This document shows, in pieces, positions 11,218 through 23,573 of a stretch of DNA of 64,000 bases. Source of the DNA: Psococerastis gibbosa (lineage: Eukaryota; Arthropoda; Insecta; Psocodea; Psocidae); contig OZ020489.1 of the NCBI GenBank assembly GCA_963971405.1, positions 14,012,001 through 14,076,000 of the forward strand, written 5' to 3'. Each line of letters begins with the position of its first letter. Within the stretch, counting starts at the first letter, position 1. Under the pieces are notes generated by a model. It worked only from the letters and a program-made list of their open reading frames with translations, was not told the origin of the DNA and ran no database searches. The position numbers and the translations under genes are program-made.

Positions 11218-13543
11218 CAGTAGAACATCGATTATCCGAATCGGTCCTAAGCGTAATAATATTAAGCTTGAGAATGCTGTCTTTATGTGATTTCTGCAGC
11301 AACAATCTATTGGACAACCGATTTCCGGACCAATTTTATGTGAAAAGACGCCAATGAGCGTTATTGTAGAACTGTGGAAACCAAATGGAAACGCTGAAGA
11401 AGAATGGGCGAGGGTACGGGAAGAAATCAAGTGAACGGCCTGTGAAGTACTTAGTAAAAGAGTATCAGAAGCAAGAAGGGACTGGATAACGGATGATATA
11501 TTACAGCTTATAGATGAAAGAAAAACAGCCAAAAAGAATGGAGATGATGTGCTATATAGGTCTCTTCGCATTCGAATTAACAGGGAATCGAGGGTAGCTA
11601 AAGAAAATTACTATCAAGCGCAATGTAACGAGATTGACCAGTGTGGTAACACGCAACGGGGATATGCCTTAGTGAAAGATTTCTTTGGACATAAGAAAGG
11701 AAGAAGTGGGGATGTAGAGGATAAAAATGGCAATAAGCTCTTCGAAGATGACCTGATCAGCAAGAGATGGAAAGAATACATAGAAAGTTTATACTGTGAA
11801 AACGAACTTTACGACGAGAGAGACATCATAGAAGACGTAAATAGCATTGCCGATGAAGAAGGAGGAATGGGAGACAATATTCTAAGAGTAGAATTTGACA
11901 AAGCTATTAAGAGACTCAAGGATAGAAAATCTCCTGGCATAGATGATATCCCCGCAGAACTATTGAAAAATACAGGCTAATGTACGAAAACAATACTTTT
12001 CAAAATTATATCGGATGCCTATGAGTCAGGATGTGTGCCCGATGATTTTAAGAAGTGCCGTATTGTGACTCTGCCAAAGAAAGAAGGAGCAGCGAAATGC
12101 GAGCACCATCGAACGCTAAGTATTATGTCCGACGCCTCAGAAATCCTCACAAATATTATGCTAGATAGAATTGAGCCGGTTATAGATAGAAATCTAACAC
12201 ACGACCAATGCGGCTTTAGGAGAGGGATGGGGACAGGAGAAGCGATTCTAGCCTTACGTTTAGTCCTGGAAAAAAGACTAAAAAAGGGAAAAGACACCTA
12301 TATTGCATACGTAGATTTAGAAAAAGCATTTGATAAAGTGTCGTGGAAAACGTTGTTTGAGATCCTGAGGAAAGCCGGGCTGAAATACAAAGATAGAAAA
12401 ATCATATGGGCTCTCTACAAGGAAGAACTCGCTATCGTCCGATGTGGTGACTCAGAAGAAGAAGCGGTAATAAAAGCAGGCGTAAGGCAGGGATGCTCAC
12501 TCTCCCCTGTGTTGTTTAATCTCTACATTCAGTTTGCAATAGAAGAGATGAGAGAAGATCTGGAAGGTACAAGAGGTATAAGAATGCTCGGGGAAAAAAT
12601 AGAATGGTCAGGTATGCTGACGACATTGCTATGCTGACAGAAAGCGAAGAGGATCTGATAGAAGCTCTAAATGCCATGGAAAATGTACTACAAGCTTACA
12701 ACATGAAAATTAACAAGGCAAAAACCAAAGTGATGGTAGTAAGTATTGACCCGAACAAGAGCACAAATATACATTTAACTGGCACTCCCATTAACAACAT
12801 CAGAACATTCACATACCTAGGAAGCAAAATTACCTCTGATGGTCGGTCCAACCAAGAGATAGAGTATAGAGTGCACCAAGCAAAATTGGCTTTCAACAAA
12901 AAATCTAAAATTTTTGAGTCGAACAACATACGCCTTGGACTAAGAAAACGAATGGTGAAGTCCCTGGTTTGGAGCGTTGCTCTTTACGGATGTGAAACGT
13001 GGTGCATAAGTGAGAAACAAATAAAGAAACTCGAAGCATTTGAGATGTGGTGCTATCGTCGCATGCTACGAATACCTTGGCAAGCCCATGTTGCAAATGA
13101 TGACGTTCTAACCAGAATAAGCGATACAAAAACTCTCCTTGCATCGATAAGGAAAAGAAGAGCTCACTGGATTGGCCATTTGCTTAGACACAAAAACTTA
13201 GTAAGCTGCATCATAGAGGGAACAATAGAAGGCGTAAACCGACCTGGGCGCCCAAGAAACGATTACCTGCAGCAAGTTATGGAGGATGTAGGGGCCAAGA
13301 CATACGTGGAGCTGAAGAAAGCGTGCCAGGATCGAGGGGAGTGGAGGCGTCGAAGTCACATGTTGCTGCCAACCAGCCATCCGGCTGTAACTTGAAGAAG
13401 AAGTTGTGTTTGTTAAATACCTAATGTTAATAAAGTTTATTCTATGCGTGGCAGTTCGTTTTTCTTTATGTCCGATTATCCAAATTTTCCAATATCCGAA
13501 TCGAAGCCAGTCCCAATTACATCGGATAATCGACGTTCTACTG
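11218..13543. mobile_element. pogo/Tigger-like element ends flanking the LINE
   Basis: At 11218 the sequence reads CAGTAGAACATCGATTATCC. At 13543 it ends with the inverse of CAGTAGAACGTCGATTATCC, so about 19 of 20 bases agree as a terminal inverted repeat. CAGTAGAAC...TCGATTATCCGA resembles pogo/Tigger termini. Between them lie a short stretch of likely element DNA on each side (to about 11340 and from 13406) and the broken LINE. The right end is followed by TA, as expected for TA target sites; the left end is not, so that side has decayed or the original boundary is different. Confidence 0.6.
11340..13405 (+). pseudogene. Broken non-LTR (LINE) retrotransposon, reverse transcriptase
   Basis: Defective LINE of the endonuclease/reverse-transcriptase type common in arthropods. 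Coding similarity starts near 11390 (EEEWARVREEIK), with no endonuclease domain visible, so the copy is 5'-truncated. The frame is cut by a stop near 11431, by another at 11978, and by a frameshift near 12600. RT blocks are clear: RKSPGIDDIPAELL, DFKKCRIVTLPKK, the AYVDLEKAFDKV catalytic aspartate region, GVRQGCSLSPVLFN, and the catalytic VRYADDIAML at about 12606. Then come LGSKITSDGR, ALYGCETW and RRMLRIPW, and a C-terminal RRRAHWIGHLLRH-type tail. Translation ends at 13393, followed by a (GAA)n-like tail. It lies sense to the window and antisense to the TMTC gene, in the intron between exons D and E. The lineage (RTE-like versus Jockey/I-like) is not resolved. Confidence 0.9.
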
Positions 13544-16374
13544 TAATCCAATATTTCCATTGAATAGCACCTTAATTTCGCCATAAGATTCATAAACGAA
13601 ACTTTAACATTATCCTTTAACTTTTATACTCTGGTGGAGATTGCGTTACACTCAAACATATAGTATAAAAGTAATTAAAACTTGGCGGATGGCAGTTTGA
13701 AGTGCAAAATTACCCTGAGAGAAAATACGACAAGTCTTGGGGAAAAGCGCCTCTGCTCTACAAACACGTAAAATATGATAAACGCAAAGAAATAACGAAT
13801 CAAGTACGTGACTGGTGAAACGCACTTTGCCATTTTTTTCCGGGTGAGGAACACTTCAACCTATTCCATAACTATATGGCTTTTATTCTTTTTATATAGT
13901 AGGTACTGTGTATTATTGTGTGTTATTACCAGCAATAAAGTAGTCGGATTAGTAGGATTACTGACTTTATGTAAGGTTTGATTTATTTAGACAGCAAATT
14001 GTATAAAACACATTGCATTGTAGTAAAATAGGTAATAGGTACAGTATATTGAATAGATCTTTATTATTTCAAAATTAATAGCAGTAGCAGTATTTTCTTT
14101 AATTTTCCTTCTTTTTTATATTAAAAAGTATTAGGCTATTTTCCCCACTGGCGTAGCCCAAGGGGCGGGGGTCCGCTGGGTCTGGATCCCCCCAAATTGA
14201 GCAAAATAGCAAATTTTTCAGATATTTATTTAAACAAATTCCCCGGGACAACTCCCAGTTTCCAGTTTTGTAAATAAAGTTCAAGTGTGCAAAATTAAAA
14301 AAAATTGCAGACAAAATGAGTAGAACCCCACTATTTTGGCCAATTATTTTAAAAATAATTCTCCCCCGGGTCCCCTTCGGTCTCCTTGGGTGCCTGCGCA
14401 AAGGAGGTTAAGATCACGCCCTCTAATTAGAAGATAACGCATTTTTACGAAAATGGGGGGGAGGGTGACAGATGAATCACATCCCCTCTTCGAAAACCTA
14501 CCCCACTGATTCGTGTTACTCGTATATACGTATACTCGTAAGTAGGCAAACTGTTGCATATTGAAGTTGTATGAAAACTGATAATAAAAATTCTGGCTAC
14601 TCCACTGATTTTTCCTCTATCTGGCATATAACCTCTGTTGCTGACAGTAAATAGCACAAAGAACAAAAATACAATAGGTACATACATAAGATATTATTGA
14701 CTACAAAATTTTCACAACAACAACGCTCTGAACAGTTGTACATGGCGTTTTAAGTTACAAAATGACCTAAAAGCAAAGGTGCACTGCCACAGCGAATAAC
14801 ACGAAACTCGATTGCAATTTCGGCTGCGAAGCGTAAGAAATACTTCTGTACACGACAGCGGAAACAGCTTTAAAATACGATTTACGATCCAGTGAAAAGA
14901 AAAGTGTGCTATCATTACAAAATTTCTCTTCATGTTCCAAGAAAGTTGCAGGTGAAATATAGGGCATTAAAAATCAAGACTTCTTTGAAATAACACGTAG
15001 TATTGAGAAGCTAAGTCAAGGGGGATTAAACATTTGTGGTTTGCAGATTGAAGTAACCTGGGTTAGTGCTAAACTTTATTTACACTTCAAGTGGAGTGTA
15101 GATGTACTATTAAAGTATTGATACAGTTGCAAAACGTGCTGTTTCTATCACTTTCATGTTGCTTTCTTCTGTTTGCCTATTTCACTATCGTTCAGCACAT
15201 AAACTGGGAAATTTATTGTATATCTTACCATTGATGTTTTTATTTTTGCTTATATAGTATATAGTATGGACCTTCCAATTTTTATATCATGCTGGGTTCA
15301 TAAAACTTATCGCCTAGCTATTTCAAATTCTCAGGAGAGTAGTGAAGGCATGATTTTTTTCTGGGGGTGGGAGGAGAAGTGTGTCTATTTTGCCAACATC
15401 AATGTTACGCCTTGGACCTAACACGACAGCATTGTCTCCTGTTCGTCTAGGCTCATGGTAATAATGCAACGTAATTCCAGACTGCAATGCATTGCATTTC
15501 AGCTTTACTCTTTATCACTGCACACATTCAAAAAATTCCATAAATTTGAAATAAATTACAACCCCCCCATAACAGAATCGTGAATATACAACATGATCAT
15601 GCTATCGCTTTTTTGGAACAAGCCCAAACCAGAAAATGGTAGGCTTCTAAAAAGAAAAAAAAAATCCCCGGGGAATGCGAGACTTATTGCCTTCTGGAAC
15701 AATGCCTCCATACAGTGTCAGCCTTCCTATTATCTGCAAGAATTACAACTTCGAGTATTTTATGAGACCTCTTCGATAAAAATCTTTTTGAATTGGCATT
15801 ATCGGGCTGTTTTTATTAAATGTCACCAGGGGAAATAAATAAGAAGGAAGCGTAAATGATTCTGGGTCAATCATTTGAATAATGATCGAGAACGCGGGTG
15901 GGGGCTATATATTTTCATGGAATACGATTTTTAAGGACATATATAATAAACAGTAGTGGAGTGTGGGTTTTTGAAGAGGATCCAGAATTTTCATAAGGGG
16001 AGAGGGACGGTGAGTACCCTGGACAAGGAGACATCTTTCAAGGTGAGATGTTTTACTAGAAATCTTATAAACGACATAAAACTCCCGTGGGAGGATAGTA
16101 TGTTGGATAATGTTAGATTAAATTAAATGTTAGATTTTAAGTGTTTTTAGTTTAGTTATAATTATTGTATTGTACTGTGTTCAATATAATTATTCATTCA
16201 TTCATGTAACTGTCTTTTGCATTTCAACTGCAAGAAGGATGGCAGGAACCAGTAGATGTAGTGTATGGCAGAAACCAGGATTGTCCATAAACGTATCGCC
16301 TCAGCCGCCCGATAATTGAGGACGAACTTGAAAATATAAAATGTGAAAGGGTCATTCAAACCGACATTCCAAGA
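13544..16374. other. Intron D-E, proximal part
   Basis: Mostly AT-rich with no gene. 14146-14180 carries a GCGTAGCCCAAGGGGCGGGG word like the ends of the 23.95 kb MITE. Confidence 0.6.
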
Positions 16375-16490
16375 AACCACTGGAAGGAACCGGCCTCGGT
16401 AAGTTGGGAGTTGGTAGATGGGGGAGAATCGTGCAAAATCGATAGGACCAGAAGAGGCCACCATGGGCTGTAGAGCTGGAAGAAGAAGAT
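16375..16490 (+). pseudogene. Decayed LINE 3' tail
   Basis: Shares GGGCTGTAGAGC(T/C)(G)GAAGAAGA with the tail at about 39980-40010 and has a similar GAAGAAGATGAAGA end. No reading frame is left. Confidence 0.45.
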
Positions 16491-16592
16491 GAAGAGGAAT
16501 AAGAATATTGAAAGTCTTCAGAGTAGCTGAGCTTTTGAGTGAAGCCTTATGGTCTCAGAGGCGAAGACGTGAAAATTCTTAGTCTGTACCTC

Positions 16593-17118
16593 CTCGTGGT
16601 GAAGATGGAAGCGCGTAATGGCGACCGAAGAGTTAGGGGACCGAGTTTGCGCCGGGATAAGTGAAGAACACTGTCTTTAAGTGCAGGGTACTTCTTTGCC
16701 CTGGTGCTGGGAGGTGGAGGAACTCGTGGTGAAGATGGAAGCGTAATGGCGACCGAAGAGTTAGGGGACCGAGTTTGAGCCGGGATAAGTGAAAAACACT
16801 GTCTTTAAGTGCAGGGTACTTCTTTGCCCTGGTGTTGGGAGGTGGAGGAACTCGTGGTGAAGATGGAAGCGCGTAATGGCGACCGAACGGTTAGGTGACC
16901 GAGTTTGAGCCGGGATAAGTGAAAACACTGTCTGTCTTTAAGTGCAGGGTACTTCTTTGTCCTGGTGTTGGGAGGTGGAGGAACTCGTGGCTCGTGGTGA
17001 AGATGGTAGCGCGTAATGGCGACCGAGCAGTTAGGGGACCGAGTTTGAGCCGGGATAAGTGAAAAACACTGTCTTTAAGTGCACTTCTTTGTCCTGGTGT
17101 TGGGAGGTGGAGGAACTT
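16593..17118. repeat. Tandem array, ~130-bp unit, four copies
   Basis: CTCGTGGTGAAGATGG begins at 16593, 16723, 16851 and 16991 (spacings 130, 128, 140). Units share GTAATGGCGACCGA, GGGGACCGAGTTTG and CCTGGTGTTGGGAGGTGGAG. The third-to-fourth junction carries an extra CTCGTGG heptamer (16984-16997). A repeat tail with CAATGGCAAACCACTTCATT follows. Confidence 0.93.
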
Positions 17119-17245
17119 AATGAAGAGTCAACGGCATAAGGATGCAGAAGGCAATGGCAAACCACTTCATTACACTTTCCAAGTGTAGCACTATAATTGC
17201 TACGATGATCGCCAATCTTCGATAGAAGAGGCATTAGAAGATGAA
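17119..17245 (+). repeat. Dispersed repeat with GAGGCATTARAAG end
   Basis: Holds AAGGCAATGGCAAACCACTT and then GATCGCCAATCTTCGATAGA followed by AGAGGCATTAGAAG. Closely similar ends occur at 58848-58885 (plus) and 33462-33500 (minus, next to CTTCTTCTTCTT). This pattern suits the 3' end of a LINE or SINE, but no coding part is present. Confidence 0.55.
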
Positions 17246-17456
17246 ATAGATTCAAACCGATGCATTGTCTAAGATTTGAGTTTCAATGACTGACTTGTCA
17301 GTAGATACACTTTTAATTGAATTCATGCACTCAGACGTTCGCATGAACACCACAACCTCCCTAAATCAAATAGTACATGCACTCAGAACTCCACAACCTC
17401 CCTAAATCAAATAGTACACGCACTAATTATAGAAAACTTCATATGCCTACACATAC

Positions 17457-17633
17457 CTGACATGTCTGCAAGGGTGAAAGGCAGCAGGGTTATCTTGGTT
17501 GCTGAATCTTGGTAGACTGCCTTGCAAAATGGCAAGCCGAAACACCAACAGCAGACTCAGCGAGACCAAAACTTTTGCAGACCTCCGGCAGAACCACAAC
17601 GTTTCTTCATTCCAACGTAGCTCACAGACGCTT
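17457..17633 (-). CDS. TMTC1: TMTC1-like O-mannosyltransferase, internal exon D (start of DUF1736)
   Basis: Minus-strand exon of 177 nt, acceptor TTTTTATTTCAG, donor GTATGT. The first base completes Arg from exon C; 58 codons follow and AG is left over. It encodes a basic stretch, a membrane helix (VSLSLLLVFRLAILQGSL) and then PRFSNQDNPAAF. That last motif matches the conserved lumenal segment (consensus like F-S-x-x-D-N-P-A-x-F) that opens DUF1736 in TMTC proteins. The intron to exon E is 9.6 kb and holds the LINE at 11.3-13.4 kb. Confidence 0.9.
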
Positions 17634-17829
17634 CTGAAATAAAAAAGAACTATTATAATATAAGCTGAGGAACTTGTGAAGCTATGCAAGATATTATTGC
17701 TTCACAAACTTGGAGGACTTGATTGTATCTGTTAAAACAAGACCGTTTACATCCTGCAGAATGTTTTCATTAAAAACTGACATGTCCGTATTAAACGTCC
17801 TTACACGTATAATATCATAATAAACCCCT

Positions 17830-17898
17830 CAGGACACTGTTACCCACCATGTTTCCCTGCCAACGCAGTGCACACTACCAAGTTGGCTTAAACTGTGG
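17830..17898 (-). repeat. I1 repeat fragment
   Basis: Short piece with ACCATGTTTCCCTGCCAACG and TGCACACTACCAAGTTGGC, matching the end of I1. Confidence 0.65.
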
Positions 17899-19063
17899 AT
17901 TAAATTTGTTATGGCTTTTGACGACATTACCTATTAACTTTTTCAATACTCTGCCACCAGATATGTAGATAAAATATATATTGCTCAACCATAGAGGATT
18001 TCAAATGAAATTCAAATGTTATAGTAGAATATAGAATATTAGAAAATGCAGTGAAATTCAAGTTAAATCTCATCAGAAAATGGAATCCCGGAAGTACATT
18101 AGCAATACATTGTATAAATTATTTGCGACCCAAAAAGGATGAAAATAGAGGAAAACCCTCGGAGAGACGTAATTTAAATGAATATAGACGAATAGAGAAC
18201 AATTATTAGAATCTGTTTGCCTGTGGAGACGAGCTCTTACACTAATGCCTGTCATGGACACAGCAGAGAGATACGGATCAGCTTTGTTCAAAGCTGGTGG
18301 TGGGGGTCTTCAGCCTTGGGATGGGGCTTGTGGTGGGTTAATTTTGTAAAATGGCGACGAAGGACGACCTGCAAGGACTGGGTATACTGGAAGTACAATG
18401 AAAAATAAAAAATAATGGAAATGTTCATGTGCTATTAGCTAAGTTCAGTACTTATCTACATTACTCAAAGCACAATAAAACTTAATCTTCTACTCATGAA
18501 AGCGTTCCGGACATCTAAGGAGTGGACAATTTGGGTATTAATATTAAACAGTAATTTTTAATTAATTTATCATGAATGGAACTATTACTATTAATGGAAT
18601 ATTTTGAAAAAATAAAATTAGATAATATTGATGGATTAGGATTTTTTTTTCCAATATTTGAGTTGTTTTATACTTCGGACATGAATCCTTCCGATGCTCG
18701 TAGAATCACATAGAAGCCAATGTATACAAGTGACATTTCTTTCACTTTTAGAGATAACTGCACCATGTCATGCATGACAATCTCCGAGAGCTCATCTATG
18801 TGAGTAGCCAAATGCTATATATCTTTATCATATTAAATAGTTGTTGAGCTATAATTGGTTGAAAACTTCAAACTTCAAATTTTCTCGATATCAGCCTCAG
18901 AACACGTACATTTGACTTCTAACTCATTCAACAATACAATTGGAAAGGACTTTGCTCCTGCACGACTTTTACTTACTTACCTCTTGGATGGCAATATGCC
19001 AATATGGATTTTGTATATTGTTTATTTATAATGCAAATATAGATAATTTAAGTGTAAGCTTAC

Positions 19064-19198
19064 CTTTTTATGGAATACCAGGATCTATAGAAGTCGTAAA
19101 ATAAGTTAAGTAAAAGGACGACTATTCCAGTCTCTTTGGCCAGCATTGAGACTGCCGCTAGAATTACGCTACTCCATACATTTGTCTTATCGTTCTTC
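19064..19198 (-). CDS. TMTC1: TMTC1-like O-mannosyltransferase, internal exon C
   Basis: Minus-strand exon of 135 nt, acceptor TTATTTTCAG, donor GTAAGC. Its first G completes the Gly codon split from exon B; 44 codons follow and two bases of an Arg codon remain. The product begins KNDKTNVW and holds a membrane helix with LAAVSMLAKETGIVVLLLN followed by FYDFYRSW. The (C/A)KE(T/Q)GI motif before a helix is a TMTC signature, and KETGI rather than KEQGI is what I recall of the TMTC1 branch; that recollection needs an alignment. The intron to exon D is 1.4 kb. Confidence 0.88.
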
Positions 19199-19460
19199 CT
19201 GAAAATAAGTAAAAAAATATTCAAAGATGCAGCAACAATTGAACATATATGTTTTGATATACCTGCAGATGCAGTGAACAATTATTCAGGGATACACAGT
19301 ATAACATAGTATATATAAGGAGCATGTATGCGAAAGGTCACAAAAAAGTAATGTTTGAGTTGGCAGTATCACTGGAATTATTGTCGCATTGAGTACTACA
19401 AAAAACTTAGGCTATAATAGGAAGCCTAATGCGATTCCTATATTATCAAAGAATATTAAA

Positions 19461-20310
19461 GAACCGGTCCGAGTTCACTCGAACATGCTTTCCAATTTAT
19501 CAAAATTAGTAGATAGAGAAAATTAGTAATTTTATGGTAAATATTTTTCCTATGGTTAAATTTCAGATATCTCGAGGGGGGGGGGGGGTTGTCCACCTGA
19601 CGTCACTGGAAGTGAGGTAAATTCCCGATAGGTCAAACAAACACATTAATTACCACACAGCAATAATGGCAGGGCATGCAATGCATATGAGCGCGAATTC
19701 TCATCATTTTTTTCAAAAAATAATTTTTTGGGCAAAACCAAATATTTTTTTGGGAAAGCAACCTATCCGGTTTCGTTACTCAATTTAACACCTAAAACAT
19801 GCTTGAAGGTAGAAATCATCGATAGAAAGGTTTCGCATTTTTTAGTCATTTTTTCATTAAAATTTAGTTATTTTTATTTTTTTACCCCCAGAAGCAAACT
19901 ATCAAGGGGCAAGCGACCCCCCGCATTTTGTCAACATTAATAACGACTACAATCTACGAGAATTTAAAAGAAATCGTTGGAGCCGTTTTTGAGAAATAAT
20001 TTTTTTAGACGTTTTTTTTGGAGTTTTTTGAAAATAAAACCCCCCCCCCTCAAATTGAGTTAGCCCAAAAAAAAAAAATGGTCCCGAGGTATGATTTTTG
20101 TGAATCTACATGCCAAATTTCACTCAAATCCACGGAGTAGTTTGCCCGGAAATCGACGAACAGACAGACCGACCGACAGACAGACATTTTGTAAAAACCA
20201 CTTTTTTGGGTTCCTGGGACCTCAAAACGTGTAAATCCGTTGAAATCTCGGAATCGAAAATTTCGACCATCACAAAGCTTTCCTTATACTACGTATAAAT
20301 TGGAAAGCAA
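19461..20310 (-). mobile_element. Element R, full-length copy, inverse
   Basis: Runs from AAAGAACCGGTCCGAGTT to ACGTATAAATTGGAAAGCAA. It is collinear with the 36.5 kb copy, including GGGGCAAGCGACCCCCCGCA, the (GACA)-type microsatellite and a G run at the same internal place. It lies 260 bp upstream of exon C. Confidence 0.88.
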
Positions 20311-22213
20311 TAAAATATTACATGCCATAATGTAGAAGCATTTAGACTTTAGACGTTGTTTGTCTCGCCTGCATTTACAGTTTCAAGTGACAAAATTGCC
20401 TTTTGCTTACATGCTTCTCATATATACGTACATCCGATACAATATACGAACAAATATATATAAATATGTATATGCTAAATACCTGTTCCCTTACAATTCG
20501 ATCCCTAACCAATGGATGGTTAAGAGAAGATAGTAACAGAGGAATATGGCGCTTGCAAAGCAATGATGCTGAAAAAATTATTAAAACTAGAAAGTGATAT
20601 TGGTCTTGTGACCCATTTTGCGTGACAGCAATACTGACATACATACAATTTTATAATCACGGATCTTTAACTAATTGCTGCTGTGAGAAGAGCATATGGC
20701 ACTAGTAAAGCAACGGTGTAAAAAATGTTTAAACTGGAAGAAGAAAAAAATGAAAGTTCTACATAAAGCGACGAAGATAAGTAATGGGTGGATACAAGAA
20801 CAGGCAAAAAGGCAAAGATTTATGAACTTCTCAGTTTTCGAGTTTTCTTCACGTTTAATTAAGATTTACAAGTTTTCCAAATTCAGACTTGCGAGAGGAA
20901 AAAATGAAATATGTGTCTCAAGTTTCTTTACTCAAAGATTATAATGCGAGGCGTAGACAAATAAACGGCTGTCGGGAAAAACTAGGATTACTGCTGTTGG
21001 CTGTTGCTACCCCGGGACCATTAACTGCAGTCTGTTGGGTTGTCTAACGACCCCACAGATGTGGCCAATTGCTTCCCAAATTGGTTCTGAGGGGAAGAAA
21101 CAGGAGACAAGATTGCGTAAGCGCGAGGGACAGAAACAAGAACGCTGGAGACGGTTCTGGTTAGCTTGTTATCGTGTGTTGCGCTAGGGAAATTGCAGAG
21201 AGTCGCAAAAAAATGTCAATTTCTGGAGGAAATTAGTATTGCGGTCAGTAACTATGTCTTCTTGTTTCCTCGTGGATAATGGTATTAGTATGGAAATTTT
21301 GGTTTTTGGTTACTGAGACAAGAACTCCCTTGCAAAGGAAGAAAAGGATGAGACAAACAATATGCAATACATGTTTGATTCAATTCCATTGTAATATTAC
21401 AATACTCAGTGGTGCCGACTTATTTGGAGCCAAGGGGTTCAAGCATGCCGAAGAGAAAGGGGGCTGAGCACACCTAAATAGACTATACTTTCTCGAAGAC
21501 TTCTGCTTGGGTTCCACTTATCGCATATGGTTAACCAAGCTTGTTCACAATCAAGGACTGATGCAGCCATGTAGGGGAGATAGACGCCACCCCCTCCCCC
21601 CTAAATTTGGTTAGTCTGTTTTAAGTTAATGTATTACGTTATACTCGTAGTTTAATCAATATTAAATACGATTATTCTATTTTGACCCACCACAACCCCC
21701 CCCCCCCCCAAATCCGCCCCCCCCCTGTTGACAATTGCCAACAAGTCTTGTCCGTTGCGTCACCGGGCGCTGACGCACTGGTCAGTAAAAACGGATCACC
21801 AAAATTGAAAGACCCGGCGTTAGGTCATGGGACAAGTCTCTTTTCTTACAAGAAATCGGAATCGGAAGCAGACATCTCCCGTTTCTGCCAATCAGGACAG
21901 TGTGGGTTGGAGATGAGTTGTGTCTTGTTCATGTGCCTGTGTGTCAACGTAAAAAAAAAACAAAGAATTCTCTGAAGTTAAACAATCGCGTATTATATTA
22001 CAAGGCCGTAGGCAAGGGCGGGATTATAAACTTTGCTGCTAAAAAAACTTTACTGTTAAAATCGTAAAATTCTACTTTATCTGGCCTATTTTTTTAAAAA
22101 AACGTTTCTCCTGGGGGAGAACCCCGGGTCCCCCTGTTTGCCACAATATGAATAAGCACTAAGCAATAACCCTTGCTATATATCAAGTAAACAATAAAAT
22201 TGTATGTACTCAC
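20311..22213. other. Intron B-C, mostly unique sequence
   Basis: Contains C-run-rich DNA (21690-21725) and AAGGCCGTAGGCAAGGGCGG at 22002, the left-end motif of the GTAGCCA MITE family. No exon between B and C is needed, because their phases match directly. Confidence 0.6.
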
Positions 22214-22287
22214 CCGTGGTACGCTAGCAAAGAAGAAAGAAAGAAAACACAGGCTAAAACATCTGCTCTCCCAACGATTCCAGTTAC
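22214..22287 (-). CDS. TMTC1: TMTC1-like O-mannosyltransferase, internal exon B
   Basis: Minus-strand exon of 74 nt between TTTTGTTTCAG and GTGAGT. It starts in phase 0 exactly where exon A stops and leaves two bases of a split Gly codon. It encodes VTGIVGRADVLACVFFLSSL and four more residues. The GRAD(V/L)L motif followed by a hydrophobic helix is characteristic of TMTC proteins and normally lies immediately after HPxHTEA. The exon is too short to be found as an isolated reading frame; it was located by motif and then checked by splice sites and phase. The intron to exon C is 3.0 kb. Confidence 0.88.
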
Positions 22288-22841
22288 CTGAAACAAAACA
22301 AAAACAAGATTAAAATCTAAAGGGAAATAAGAACAGAAAATTACCATAGAAAATGCAATATTATATCATATCCGACTGCTCTGATTTCTGGACGAGAACC
22401 AAAGTGAAAAAATGTGAGGGATTTTATCATTTTATATTCACCCTTTTAAAAGCAACGTAAGAGCGTCCATTACCCGAAAAAAGCACAAAAAAAACTCCCT
22501 ATGAAGCCGGAGCAAAGGTGTCTAGAGGATTAAAAAAACATCCGACCTATTTCACGAATGGCTGGAGCCCGGGCAATGTAGGTAAAAAAAATGTCAAAAA
22601 CAATTCAACAAATTTTTCACCTCATTTCCATTTTAAAATGGGCAGCGTATTGAGTAATTAATTTTATTACCCATTACAGGCTTTTGATAAATACGCGAAT
22701 TCATTTCTGTTGCCCATTGTTACTAGGCCAGCATTAAGAGTGACTCCGACCAACTCGTTGAATCCTATAGGAGATGAACACATACCCATGAAAACACGTA
22801 CCCATGAAAAATTGGATAGTTTTTTTTTTGGTTTTCCAGTG

Positions 22842-23200
22842 CCTCCTTTCAACATTATTTCTGCTTTAAGCAACCCTGTCAGCCTAGCGGGGGGAGTGAG
22901 TCTGTTTTTAACTTGAGGCGCCCTAAAGGCAGACTCCTTCAATTCAGGGAGAAGGGGAGTTGACGACTGACATGGTGGACCTCCTGGTTATAGTGGATTC
23001 CAAGCCTCTTGGGGAACATACAGTAGTAAAGTCACACGATTAATTCGGAGGTGACCAGGAATAGACACGCACTTAAATGACTGGTAATGTGAGCATGTTA
23101 TCATGTCACACCCCTGTCAACTTAATGTGCACACTTCCAAGTTTGTTGCAGTTTGAAACAGGTTCTGTTGTGGTGGGTTCAACTTGGTATAGCCGTTGGC
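22842..23200 (-). repeat. I1 repeat copy
   Basis: Inverse copy of I1 from about TTTCTGCTTTAAGCAACCCT to GGTATAGCCGTTGGC, in the intron between exons A and B, about 550 bp upstream of exon B. It carries AGTCACACGATTAATTCGGA and GAGGTGACCAGGA as in the 169-530 copy. Confidence 0.85.
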
Positions 23201-23573
23201 AAAGTTGGAGACTCGTATCTGTACTTGGATAAGTCATGCCTTCGACTGTTTCATTGCGTTCATAGTAGGCCTTGGGGTGGTCGCCCCCCCCCCCCCCAAA
23301 GAAATAGCTTTATACTTGGCCTAGATAGAATGGACTTTTGAAGGAAATTAGGAAAAAATTATTGCTCAAGTCAGGGAAACGCGATATTTTTCAGGCCACC
23401 GCCCAGACTCTCAGCTTGTCCATTATCGCTTGTAGCCGGTGTAGGTTGACATCGAGAACGTTTACCAGTTTGCCATTGGCCAAAAATTCATACGGAAACA
23501 ATTCAAATAATGTCCGAAATCCATTGGCATTGGACAATTGACCTATGGGCCACCACAAGTAGGTCTGGGCCCA

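Noticed and set aside
12019..12297. Minus-strand frames within the LINE (also 12696-12929 and 13198-13593)
   Set aside because: They are shadows of the reverse transcriptase reading on the plus strand.
22667..22942. Frames over repeat I1 (also 261-488) as a conserved small protein
   Set aside because: The two longest frames are on different strands relative to the repeat's orientation and are not kept in the 4780-5076 copy.
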